In this document: positions 23,001 through 32,821 of the stretch, one piece after another
How the letters are laid out: every line of letters starts with the position of its first letter
Numbering within the stretch: position 1 is the first letter of the stretch
NCBI RefSeq assembly: GCF_000003815.2
Contig: NC_049983.1
Span: 16,752,907 to 16,816,906, forward strand
Length of the DNA: 64,000 bases
Source: Branchiostoma floridae
Lineage: Eukaryota > Chordata > Leptocardii > Amphioxiformes > Branchiostomatidae
Direction: 5' to 3'
The notes under the pieces: generated by a model
The model's input: only the letters and a program-made list of their open reading frames with translations
Database searches by the model: none
What the model was told of the DNA's origin: nothing
Program-made: the position numbers and the translations under genes

Positions 23001-24379
23001 ATAAAATTCGTCCTTTATCTCTGAAATTCGTTGAGTATCTTTCAAACCCCACAGTGACGCAAGCCTGACGCACGTGCAGTGAGAGGCCGAGGGCACATTT
23101 ACTTACCTCTTACACTAAACCTCGCTGTTTTAGCTTACTTGCCTCTCATCCTAAAAGCCAACTCATAGTTTCGAGTGCGCGAGTGCAGTCGTATGCGTAA
23201 TGCATGGTGGTCCAAGGTCAAACATTAAACATTAAATCGCGAACATTAAACCACCGCGAAAGTTTATGCATCTACTTCTTCCCAATGACCGAAAACATTG
23301 AGTGGCCAGTAAAAACCTTAACTAATAATAATTCTCCTTTTTTTTCTTTTCCGTTCGAAGGCGATTCCACCGTTCGCCAGTGGTATGAGAGGCTACAGGC
23401 GATACTGCCGCTACAGAATATAAAACAAAACACAGGTTTGCCAATATAACTCTTTGATTACGTCCGATTACGCATCAACTGAACCATTTTTTATCAAATC
23501 ATTGAGATGTAACTCTTCAAGTTGAAACGATTCCTACCCCCGTATCTCCGCACAGAGACCTTAAGGATTCGGTTTGCATTCTTATGGTGTGTATGTCTAC
23601 CGTGTTGCTTAAGAGAGGTCAACATAATGACCATCGGACACTTCAGACAAGCACATCGATATAACGTTATAGATCTGATTGATTAAGTGAGATAATCCCA
23701 AAATTTCCAATGAATATCCAAACGTTCATCGAACACATATCACGTGTTTTCACCAACTGCAGTTCACTGAAATACATATGGCGACACCTATATGACGGAT
23801 AATTTTCACTGACAGTGTATATTTTTTTGTTTCTTTGCTATGGTTTGCTTTATAGTTGTTCTTAAAAGTGCAAGCAACACCGAATGGAACGTCGCTGCCC
23901 ACTTCCGGTTTCACCACGTCCCTATAGAAAAACAACTCCCGTATCCCTTCTTCAACCTGAGTTACGCTGCTGATCAACTGGACGCCATCCAGGGAGGGCC
24001 GAACACGGTTGTAGTCCTCAGCCTGTGGGCTCACTTCACTGCAGAACCGCTGGACATGACCCGTTCACGACTGCACGCCATACGGCACGCCATCCACCGC
24101 CTCCAGCGCAGGGCGCCCGGCACACACGTCTTCATCAGGACCGGAACCACGAGGGAGCATACAGGGAATGCCTTGATCCACTATTTGCTCGGAAGCGACT
24201 GGCTTGCGTACCAGATCACGGAGGAGATACGGGAGATTTTCCGAGAGGACCCAGACGTGGTTGTGTTGGACTTCTGGGATATGACCGTGTGCCAGTGGGG
24301 CAGAGACAACGTCCACCCAGATCAAACTGTGGTGGACAATGAGCTTAACATGCTGTTGTCCCACGTCTGCCCCAAGTAG
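17063..24379 (+). CDS. NXPE-family PC-esterase, copy 3 (LINE in intron 2)
   Basis: Six coding exons: 17063-17140, 17444-17812, 21731-22053, 22630-22874, 23361-23435 and 23856-24379, giving 537 aa with no interruption. The N-terminal signal anchor, neurexophilin-like region, GDS (about 339-341) and DNVH (about 514-517) are all present, so the esterase should be competent. Exons 1-4 are almost identical to copy 2, but exons 5-6 and intron 5 match copy 1 (VVLKSASNTEWNV type). The switch lies near the 3' end of exon 4 or in early intron 4. Intron 2 is enlarged by a LINE of about 3.2 kb in opposite orientation; intron 4 carries a 197-bp inverted-repeat element. The exon 5 donor (ACAG|GTTTGC) is intact, unlike copy 1. 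Substrate and tissue of expression cannot be told from sequence. Confidence 0.92.
18486..18905 (-). pseudogene. LINE ORF2 C-terminal remnant
   Basis: An open stretch of about 139 codons resembling the cysteine/histidine region after the reverse transcriptase of L1-type LINEs. Its sequence includes LPTKRLLYIWKL, then CSFCHLEEETYLHVFWECPN. Only this tail of ORF2 remains; the polymerase motifs are absent, so it cannot support retrotransposition. Confidence 0.75.
19098..19454 (-). pseudogene. LINE ORF2 N-terminal fragment (AP-like endonuclease)
   Basis: A 118-codon frame starting MTQVEVQIASYNCNGLRD, with the endonuclease motifs ASYNCNGL, ICLQETH and VNIYAPN typical of the APE domain at the start of L1-type ORF2. 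It hits a stop just after IYAPNEG, where the rest of the endonuclease and the reverse transcriptase should follow. The junction to the C-terminal remnant marks a large internal deletion. Confidence 0.85.
20187..21098 (-). CDS. LINE ORF1 protein (L1-like RNA-binding protein)
   Basis: Intact 303-aa frame. It has a basic N-terminus (KRTRRSRGSS), a long heptad-like coiled-coil region (about residues 55-150, for example LDNKVEGLSADLTSLRERV), then an L1 ORF1-type RNA-recognition region (IIIRGLP, AVHRLSRP, PPLLVRLLNFHDRDRIL) and a C-terminal domain. Such proteins bind LINE RNA as trimers. A second start at residue 11 (MGKRTRR) is possible. An intact ORF1 beside a destroyed ORF2 suggests a young copy or one mobilised in trans. 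It is antisense to the host gene. Confidence 0.85.
   Translation of the reverse strand: MSTTFVLDCRMGKRTRRSRGSSSTEEGSPNLKRCPPPKTPKMAAGTGSDELQSLSPELQTLAHLILKQTQKQQETLLGQFQNVGEKLSGQIRALDNKVEGLSADLTSLRERVGANEHAAEFQTEEIQDLRRALDEERRARLKADLLAERYSRKADIIIRGLPCNEKEDSQQVFAVFLSEKLHLAPVPFAAVHRLSRPTKTRPNPPLLVRLLNFHDRDRILREGRKLRGNKEGLAVFEHLPPPLQAARASLVPVRDAEAAKAKGTDTRVSIWVPPKATYAMLLVNGQEKKRADAIDLMLSTKNT
21548..21582. mobile_element. Micro-palindromic insertion (CAAGAA...TCCTTG) in copy 3 intron 2
   Basis: A 35-bp near-palindrome with arms AAGCTTTTAT and ATAAAAGCT, flanked by GTACTAG (21541-21547) and GTACTCAG (21583-21590). The homologous position in copy 2 (11447-11461) holds a 15-bp version missing the middle. 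Copy 1 (near 5060) has one GTACTAG and no insert, so it is the empty site. Confidence 0.8.
22889..23085. mobile_element. 197-bp terminal-inverted-repeat element (MITE-like) in copy 3 intron 4
   Basis: Inverted arms of about 33 bp: CTCTCACTGCACTTGCGTC and onward at 22889 against its complement ending at 23085, with two mismatches. There is no coding capacity. Copies 1 and 2 lack it. The target-site duplication is unclear because flanking intron 4 sequence is where paralogues diverge. Confidence 0.8.
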
Positions 24380-24459
24380 GAGGGGTGAGCAAAGTGAACA
24401 GGGTGGTTTATGGGGTGGTTACATTTATAATTGTCACTAGCCAGCTGGTATGACGCCGT

Positions 24460-24530
24460 CAATGGGTATTAGTCACGAGAGGTTTCAAAGTCATGCATCC
24501 GCAACGTACGACTTTTTAAAACAACGGACA
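24460..24530 (+). pseudogene. Relic of NXPE exon 4 in the 3' flank of copy 3
   Basis: Third occurrence of the exon-4-like fragment, about 80 bp after the stop, with the shared blocks AGTCACGAGAGGTTT and CTTTTTAAAACAACGGACA. No equivalent is seen after copy 4. Confidence 0.7.
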
Positions 24531-25029
24531 GAATGAAAATGACATTCAATGTTTTCCATCTTGCTGGAAAGGCGGACGAAATTCAAATATTCTTTGGACC
24601 ATTATAAGCTGTGACATGATGAAGCTTTGAACATCTTAATGCATATTGTGACTCATTTAAACACGGCATCGTTTGTTTGTTTTATTTATTTGTTCACAAA
24701 ATATTACATTAGATATCATACAGTAACAAAAGATCAAACAGGTGCAGGAGGAGGGAAAATCATGTAAAGCTTACACTAAGCCCCCTTCAATGAAACAAAA
24801 TTGATTATGATCAATAAATTATAAAGTATTGCGGTCGGTCATGTACGTACAGTCGCATGATATGTGAATTTTTCAATGGTCAATGATTAAAGTGATCATG
24901 TTGATTTGACTAAATCTATTCTTGTCTTTTCCTTTCTTTTCTTTTCTTCTATGTTAAATTTGTTGAATTGAGTAAGTACATGGTCATCTTAGATGTTATG
25001 CCCTATCCTATGTATTACCTTGCAAAAGG

Positions 25030-25440
25030 AATACTGTAAATGTATTTAAGTTCGCGGGGATTTAATTTCGCGGTAGCGGGAAAAAGGACTTTTCGCGGTG
25101 AATTTAAGTTCACGGTAACACCATAGACTGCAGTCTAATGACATAATAGAAAAATGTTCGCGGTGGTTTTAAGTTCGCGTTGAAGTGGTCACCGCGAAAA
25201 CCGCAAACATTTATCCACCACGAACATTTCTGCATTTACAGGTAAATCCAGAAACTTTCGCGGTGGATTAATTTTCGCGGTGGCCGCTTCACCGCGAACT
25301 TATAACCACCGCGAGCATTTTTCCATGGCAGTAAGATACTAGAGTGCATGGTGATACCGCGAAATTAAAACCACCGCGAAAAGTCCTTTTTCCCGCTACT
25401 GCGAAATCAAATCCTCGCGAACTTAAATGCATTTAGTATT
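25030..25440. mobile_element. Foldback MITE with TTCGCGG-rich arms
   Basis: The outer arms AATACTGTAAATG.ATTTAAGTTCGCGG (left) and its complement ending AAATGCATTTAGTATT (right) fold over about 410 bp. Many internal TTCGCGG/CCGCGAA repeats lie in both orientations. The left half (25030-25241) matches the separate copy at 34640-34835. This looks like two inverted copies of one non-autonomous element. Confidence 0.85.
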
Positions 25441-26230
25441 TGAAGAATTGGCATCGATAACACAAAGCTAGAAACTTTTTATTAACCATTGCATCACCGT
25501 TCAAAGTTCATAGAATTAAGAGCCCTTGAGGTCTTAAGTCTTCCTTTTATCCAGCCCATGTTGATTTGGTCATATGAATGGCATCTGCGCGCATCAATTT
25601 TTGGACATTTCCAAAAGAAGTTTTCAACCATACTTAAATCGTACAAAGCAGTATCAAAAAAGATATATATATATCGGAAAACATATACGTAAGTCATATA
25701 ATGCCAACGTCAATTCCAAGGTTAAAAAAAGAGGATGTGAAAGAACAAAAACGAAGAATCTATTGTTCGGTACGGTGTTCCATACTCTGTGTATTTGTGT
25801 ATCCTTTCTGACCACGTTTTTAGGACAAACTTTTTTCATTCACATGTTCGCATCAATTTGGGAGTTTCCAGAGAATGTCATCCATATAATCTAATCAACA
25901 CAGCCGTAGTAAGGACAGCAAACCGAGGTAAGCAACTTTCTCAAAGGGAGAAATACCTTTTTCAGTCCCAATCCAAACTGGACTAAATGACTCATGATGC
26001 TGATTACAGATATGGAGGTGTACATCAGCTTGCATGAAATTTGACAGAAACAAGACTATGTGGTATGGTACCATGTCCTTATATATACAAAGAATCTAAT
26101 GATGAAATTTCTCCGATAGCATAGAAAAACTGTCATAGACTAGCGTTGTTTTTTTAACCAGAGAAGGCTTTTTGTTATGTTGTGGAGTTTTTTTAATAGA
26201 TCGTGGGATGAAAGTTGTTTTCAATAAAAC

Positions 26231-26266
26231 CAAGGAGCTTTTATCAGTACTGATAAAAGCTCCTTC
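26231..26266. mobile_element. 36-bp micro-palindromic insertion with 7-bp duplication
   Basis: The palindrome starts CAAGGAGCTTTTATCAGT and is mirrored to CTCCTT. It is flanked by ATAAAAC at 26224-26230 and 26267-26273. The matching flank near 8785 (copy 2) and 15615 (copy 3) reads straight through (AGTAAAGCACTGTG), giving an empty site. Confidence 0.85.
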
Positions 26267-26439
26267 ATAAAACACTGTGCTGATGGATAAAATATTTCAG
26301 CGTTCCCTTAACGACGGAATGTCATCATTCTCTGGACTTTTTGGTCTTCCAAACTTGTATTTTTTTATGATTCATACCACATAGTGAAAAATATTCCCCG
26401 TTTTGCATCCTGCTGCACCAATGTGCTCCCACAGTCACG

Positions 26440-26528
26440 TACCTATGACGTCACGTACCGGAAGTGGCAGTAGACGGGTCCATTTTGATAGTGAAGAAGT
26501 TTTATGGCGTTCAGCCGAAAATTGCAGG
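26440..26528 (+). promoter_or_regulatory. Putative promoter and first exon of NXPE copy 4
   Basis: A CRE TGACGTCA at 26446-26453 sits at the same place as in copies 2 and 3. The exon end GCAGG|GTAAGT (26528/26529) is conserved. In this copy the exon contains an ATG at 26504 that copies 2 and 3 lack (ATA there). Confidence 0.65.
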
Positions 26529-29500
26529 GTAAGTCCCAATTCGTTCTAGTATTAGCAAGGTTCAGCCCTTCTTTGACAATTGGTTTGCCAACACAGAAAC
26601 ATTTATGCTATGAAATGTATTAGCATAGTAGTTTCATTTGGAACGAAGTTGCCAACGTTTTGGGAAATATTAATAGTGTGCCATAGATGGGCATTTAAGA
26701 TAGCTTTTGATGTTGAATAGAGGTCTTCAATATCATTAAGTTCAATTTCATATCATATCATTGGTTGTACGTATACATTTCATTTAATCAACGTCAGAGA
26801 TCCATATTAACATTTCTGTTGCAAAGTCTATCTCTTGTTTGCCTTGCCCTGGTGCCGCCCAAGACATCCGTGTATAGTTCCTGTTTCCAATATCGGACAC
26901 AATCAGCGCATCATTACAGACTCAGTATAAGTATTTTTTGCTATTACTGGCTGGATCATGTGGAGAATGTGACTGTTTTTGAGTTTGTTGGATCTAGTCC
27001 TGATGTAGGACAATACGTATTTCTGCCTAGTGTCTCTGGTGCTGATGTCACCAGGGAAAGGCGGAAGCCACCCAGTACCCAAAGACCGGGCATCTCAGTA
27101 GTCTTCTTTCAGCTCGTTGTTTTAGGGAGTCAGAGTTCTTGTCGAGCAGAGTTATAAATGGTGAAAACTGCATGGCCTTTTTTGGACGTTTTCAATTCGA
27201 CTCTGATTCTGCGACAGTCAGTGTCGGGTGCCATTCTTGCAGCTGGCAAGCATGCAAGGGATTGCTATCGTCTTTCGGAAGGGACGTAAAACGGGGGTCC
27301 CGGCCTTATGGAACCGACCCGGCCTGACGAGTTCTTTATGACTATGACTATGAGATATTCCACAACTGGGCAAGCAAAGCGAATATGCGCATGCACTGAT
27401 ACCAGATCCTCTGAGAGTCTAGTCCTTGTGAAAATTATGCGTATGTCTCTATTGACAGTTACGAGCCACGGTAGGGCGTTTACTGTTCTGATGGTGCTAC
27501 CTGCCGTCTCAGTTATCTTCGTTACACAGATGATTACGGTAAGGTTTCCTGGTGTTGCTATAGAGCATTGTGATTATCAAACTATCCGCCATGTTGGATT
27601 AAACCAGGAAGTTGTTAGACCATTGCATTTTTAGCAGTACATTATACACATGCAAAATGTAGGTCTGAATTTTAAAGCATGGCGCCTATCTTACCTATCG
27701 AATGTTGTTATACATATAACGTGACTGTGGAAAAATCTGGTAAGATTGTCCCTTAATTGCTACAATATTTCAAATAATTGTATTCTATCCAGTAAAATCA
27801 CCACAGTGTTGTTACTTTCGTCGTGTAGACTTGGAAATTCTATGACGATTTTTCGAAACCAGTACCGAAGCCTCGCGTCTTTACGGGAACCAAGAGGTCA
27901 ATGTCATCGACCAACATGACTCTCGGACCTGTCATCCTTGGGAAGGCCATGCCTCGTCTTCTGGACCAAGTCACGTGCCCAAGCAAAACGAAGATCGTCG
28001 TCTTAAACAGGGACCGACTCTTCCGGCAAGGAGACGTCCTGGAGGTGAGGGTAACGGCACGAGACGCAGAAGGGAGACCCAAGACCCGCGGCGGAGACTT
28101 TTTCCGCGCTAGGCTGATCGGTAACCTTACGCTGCAGGAAAGTAGCGCTGGGCGCGTGACCGACCACGATAACGGCTCCTACACCGTGCAGTTCCCGCTC
28201 TACTGGGTAGGGAGCGTCTCGGTACGTTCCTGTTGGAGTCTCTCTCTTATGAAATGTTTTCCCACTTTAACAGTCTTCACTTGCACAGCTTCATCATTTC
28301 CTATTTCGTGTCAAGTTATGTACATTTATCCAGGGTCTCGCTCGGATCTCAATGTTCAGCTTAGCACTCGTATTTTGTTCCGGTAAAGTTCACCTCGGTA
28401 GCATTCTGCTCTATTTCAATTTTCGACCGAGTCATGTAGATCCAAGAAGACTTGGTGGCCTGCCTCTCATGATCGAAATTTTAATTTGTCTAATATACAT
28501 TTCCCTGTGTTTTCTGTGTAAACACCTTTTCCTTTTTCGCTCTCAACTGTCCCGTGTCATTTCAGGTACGGGTCCAACTCGTCCATCCGAGTGAAGCAGT
28601 GCAGGTCATCCAGCGGTTGCGAGCTATTCCAAATAAGAGATTCTTCCAATGCACGTTTGCCGGTATGAAGCCAAACGCCACCGAAGAGCGAATTCGGTGC
28701 TTCAGTTCTCCCTATCCCCGCCTCCCGGCCCAACAACAGTGTGATTTCTCAAAGCCCAGCGTGAACGGGACCTGGTTCTGTAGGAAACCGAAGAGCCTCC
28801 CGTGTGACAGCATCTCAAAGTGCGTCTGGTTAGGCGAAGACTCTGGATTACTGGACCTTGTGTCTCAAGAAGAGAAGAAGCTCTTCGAAAAGTAAGTATT
28901 TTCAACAGGTCTCACGCAAGTTTACAACTATATGTGTAGCAAACAAAGTTCCGTCTTAGAGTTTATCCCAAAATTTGTCTTCCCGGCACACGTTACGCTT
29001 CATGTAATTAATTCATGATAATTTACATGCATCAATAAACTGCTTGGAGTGTCGGTATGGCGCAACGGCTAGAGCGATGGAATCAGAATGAGGTCCTGAG
29101 TTCGATACTCGCCATGCTCCTGCCCCCATGACGGTGGAGTGACGCCCACCGAGCCTCACGGCTAATCTTTCTAGAAGGTGCCCAAAACACCTACGGATTT
29201 GGTACTGCCAGTGTGTCAACATTTGCACACTTGCCACTAAGACCCGTGATTTTTTAATAAACTGCTTATTGTTTTAAAAGTATCATACAGTGTGCTACAG
29301 CAATTTTTCTCTCCTCTGCTTTTTTCACAGGCCGTACCTGGAAGAAGAGCTGGAAGCAAACATTTCGGTGCCCATCCGCGTCCTTCCGCCTGACATGCGC
29401 AGTTTTGTAGATCTTCCGGCGTGTCCTGGGAAGGAGTCTGCCTCTCTGGCCCCGGGTACCCAGGGACATTGGTCACGTGGGGTTTGGAAGTCATCCATCT

Positions 29501-31338
29501 GCAACGTGCGAGTTTTTGAAACAACGGACGTCCAACGGTGCCTGGCTAATAAAACCGTTTACCTATATGGTGCGTTGTGTGTGCCGTCTAATTGTCAGCA
29601 ATGCTGCTAATGCGGCAGATAGTTCTAAACACCCTCCAGCTCCGTTGTAGCTCACTTGTGTCTCCTCCAATTTTATAAAAATGACTGTAGCTCTTTCAAA
29701 TAAGCCATCACATAGTTCCAGTGCTGTGTCACTCACTCTGCACACTATTGACAGCTTTGACTTCAAACATGTCCTTTGCCTTTCTTAATAACACTATTAG
29801 AAAGCATCAACAGTATATTTGCTTTAAACCTTTCTTCTTCTTTTCCCCACTTGAAGGTGACTCCACCATTCGCCAGTGGTACGAAAAGCTGCAGACGATG
29901 CTAACGCTACGGAACATCAAACCAAACACTCCAGGTTTGCCGACTACTCTTTGTTTTTTTTTTTTTTTACTCCATGGTCACCACGTAACAAGGCCTGAAG
30001 GCCACTCTATGGTTACGGGTTACATGATTGAAACTGTAACAGCATCCCTTCGCCCTAGGTCAGAAACATCATGATTGAGACCAGCCCAATTGCTCACTAT
30101 GAGTGAGGACTAACTGACCCAATAGGCGAAGCAGGGGTTACGAGGGCTGCTCGGGAGATTCCCTACCCCTGTTAAATCAAAAATGTCACTCCATTGAAGC
30201 GATATGCATCCATGATACTCAGTGTAAGGCTCTTCTACGTCCTCAAGTCCAGTTTTTCTCGTTCACCTGCCTGTCACCATAGAAGCAAGTGCGCATGTGC
30301 AGTCGTGATGTATTGTGGTTATGGAGGTCTTGAAAATAATCTGATTTGCCGTTTAAACTGCGTATGCTCAGCGAAATGCATTGTGGGTAATATGTCAAAG
30401 ATGGTGGCTCTCCTACATGCGAAAACATTTTTGTCTAGACCATCCTTAATTTTGTCTGTGACCTTCACCTTTGACGTAGGTGCATCTCGATGTGCATGCG
30501 CAATATAAACCGCGAAACGGCTCACATTAGAAGTGATCTAAATTGCCATTTCAAAAGCCGTTATTCATTTCGGTGTTTCGATTTTGTAAACATGTAGCTA
30601 GAAAATAAAAAGGGACATTTAGAGATCGTTGGACACTTCAGATGACCTCAAAGCCCAGGTTTCCGATGAACATTCCAAGGTTTCCAACAAACATCAAGAA
30701 GGATGTTCAGTTTACGAGCTACAATTCAGTGAATTGCAAATAGAGGCACCAATATGGCGGAGAGTGTTTCCTGACCCAAGAGTATCATTTTTGATATGTA
30801 TTTTTTTCATGATTTAGTTTTGAGAAGTGGACACAACACCAACTGGAACGTCACTGTCTACTGGCGGTTTCACCACGTCCCTTTCAGAGGAAGAACCTGG
30901 TTTAACTTCTCCGAGTTGAGTTACGCTGCTGATCAACTGGACGCCATCAAGGGAGGGCCGAACACGGCTGTAGTCCTGAGCCTGTGGTCTCACTTTGCGG
31001 GAGAACCGCTGGACATGATCCGGTCGCGACTGCACGCCATACGGCACGCCATCCACCGCCTTCAACGCAGGGACCCCGGTACACACGTCTTCATCAGGAC
31101 TGGAACCACGAGGGAGCACAAGTTTCGAATGATGCTGTTCTACCTGACAGGAAGCGATTGGCTGGCGTACCAGATCACGGAGGAGATACGGGAGATGTTC
31201 GGGGCGGATCCGGACGTGGTCGTGTTAGACACGTGGGACATGAGCGTGTGCCAGTGGGGCAAAGACCACGTCCATCCAAATCAAACTGTAGTGGATAATC
31301 AACTCAACATGCTACTTTCTCACGTCTGCCCAATGTAG
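26504..31338 (+). CDS. NXPE-family PC-esterase, copy 4 (upstream start exon)
   Basis: Proposed coding exons: 26504-26528, 27459-27538, 27829-28221, 28566-28891, 29331-29569, 29857-29934 and 30818-31338, giving 553 aa. The ATG used by copies 1-3 is ACG here (27461). However, ATG GCG TTC AGC in the preceding conserved exon splices in phase (G|TT) to the same acceptor, giving MAFSRKLQV before the signal anchor. GDS lies at about 355-357 and DHVH at about 530-533, so the PC-esterase motifs are intact. Exon 2 is eight codons longer than in copies 2 and 3. It is the most divergent copy in coding sequence, and its exons 5-6 are of the copy 2 type. Intron 3 holds a tRNA-derived SINE and intron 5 a poly-T insertion. 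An alternative start at 27437 would need the first intron unspliced. Confidence 0.87.
29046..29255 (+). mobile_element. tRNA-derived SINE in intron 3 of NXPE copy 4
   Basis: The head resembles a tRNA: A-box-like TGGCGCAACGGCTAGAGC near 29057 and B-box-like GAGTTCGATACTC near 29099, followed by an unrelated body and a short T-rich tail. It is flanked by the 12-bp direct repeat AATAAACTGCTT at 29034-29045 and 29256-29267. Copies 1-3 lack it. It is not a functional tRNA gene, since the acceptor stem cannot be closed. Confidence 0.85.
29945..30180 (-). mobile_element. Insertion with poly-T (poly-A on minus) in intron 5 of copy 4
   Basis: After CTACTCTTTG, shared with copy 2, copy 4 has a run of about 16 T and about 220 extra bases. 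Homology to copy 2 resumes at about 30182 (AATGTC...). The poly-T edge and sharp junctions suggest a minus-strand SINE-like retroposon. No internal promoter is clear to me. Confidence 0.55.
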
Positions 31339-32821
31339 AGGGCCTTAGAGGGCTAAGCGAAGCCAAAAAGATGGATTATAGCGTGTGTAAGGCCTCTATA
31401 GTACTACACATCGTAGTCCTCTACTAGACAGTCTCTAGCACAAATGAACAAAGTAGACTAAAGATTCGCGTCTGACTCAGCTTTACACTCACCGACAGGG
31501 AGCCTAACAGTAAGCAGGACACCTGTTCTCTGATTGTGTGGACCGAAGAAAACGGTACAAAATCGAAAACCCAACGAAACACCGAAAAACATGCCAATAA
31601 CAGTAGGACCCGAACCTCTGCTTGGAGAGTACATAAGCAAGGTGTTGATTTGACCCATTGATGTTACAGCCTGTCTTCGGCGAAAGTAGCGCAGTGCCAT
31701 ATCTGAGTTGGCAAATAGGCTGCGCAAAAAAAGGGATTGCGCAACCAAATTCTGACTGGCGTCCATGAACCAATAAATCTCAGAAAAACTATTATGAAAT
31801 GAGAGTAACCAATGTTTCTAACTTGCACAGAACAAGAAAAACTTAGAAAAAAAAAGAAATATTGTAAGTATCAATAAATTTATTAATAGTATGCACCATG
31901 CTTATATGATAGCTTACTCAGGAGCTATGTTATTCCAAGTTATAACACCAGTCTCTTAATCAAACATACTCTACTAAAGAATCTAAATCTACATCAATGT
32001 GAGATGAAAAAACATCATTTCCTACTGTAGTAAACTAGAAGATATTGATAGATATGTAAGTATATGAATATGTATACCAAAAAGGGAATTCCTACGAAAA
32101 AGCACTAAAAAAACTATGTCAGTATAGTTTGCAAAACATTTATACAAGTGTTACATGTTAAGTTTTTACATATTAAGATAATGTAAAATGTATAAAAAGA
32201 TCCTAATTTGATAAGTAACGAATTATCTTATCAACTACTTATTACTTTATCAAGTTGATGTCAAAATTTAGAAGACATGAACTGTTCCTCCATGACAGAA
32301 AGGATCCCTTACTTAGATGCTCCACATAATTTTGTTCCAATCTGTCTGCCACCATTTGTTCCTTTTCACTGTTACCATTGCGCAAGCAGTGCCGGAGTTG
32401 TATCATGGGTGTATTCTACCATGAACTATGATTTGACTCATTTGGATTGGACATGAATCAAGCATGGTCACTCTAGTCTAGACAAGAACTTTTAGTAAAT
32501 TCCTTTCCCTTTGACACATTACCAAAAAAAGCATCTAGTTGTGCATGCAGTTAAAAACCATGAATAGGGTTACAAAGTGATATTTTCCCTGGCAGCATAT
32601 ACCTGCACATGCCTGTATGCCAGAATCCCCCATGACAAAAACATTGAGTAGCTGTATGTGTTGAGATGGGCTGTACATGGCCTATGACCTACTAGTATGT
32701 GCTGCCTTTGTTACATACAGTCACATCCAGCTACATTCACAAATAATTGCGGTAAACGACCGGTCTTTCTACAAAACAGTCAGCTACATAGACATGTTCA
32801 ACAGCATTGCTATTGATAGGC
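31339..32821. other. Intergenic DNA between NXPE copy 4 and Kelch gene A
   Basis: AT-rich sequence without a supportable exon. It includes a solitary element end CCTCTGCTTGGAGAGTAC (31616-31633), which matches the terminus of the inverted-repeat element at 40577-40784. The lower-numbered end of Kelch gene A is its stop codon, so its 3' UTR extends into this stretch. Confidence 0.5.

Larger units (their letters stand above)
24380..26440. other. Spacer between NXPE copies 3 and 4
   Basis: Contains an exon-4 relic (24460-24530), 3' flank shared with copies 1 and 2 up to about 24960, a GCG-rich palindromic element (25030-25440), a dispersed repeat related to 46080-46890 (about 25490-25920), and sequence homologous to the copy 2 promoter flank from about 25910. 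I see no gene of its own. Confidence 0.6.

Noticed and set aside
27308-27538. Upstream in-frame ATGs (27308, 27437, 27443) as the start of NXPE copy 4
   Set aside because: They precede the conserved acceptor TTGACAG at 27458, so they fall in intron if it is used. The spliced start at 26504 is better supported by conserved donor and phase.
29046-29120. Possible functional tRNA gene
   Set aside because: A and B boxes are present, but the acceptor stem does not close and the segment is inside a target-duplication-bounded SINE.
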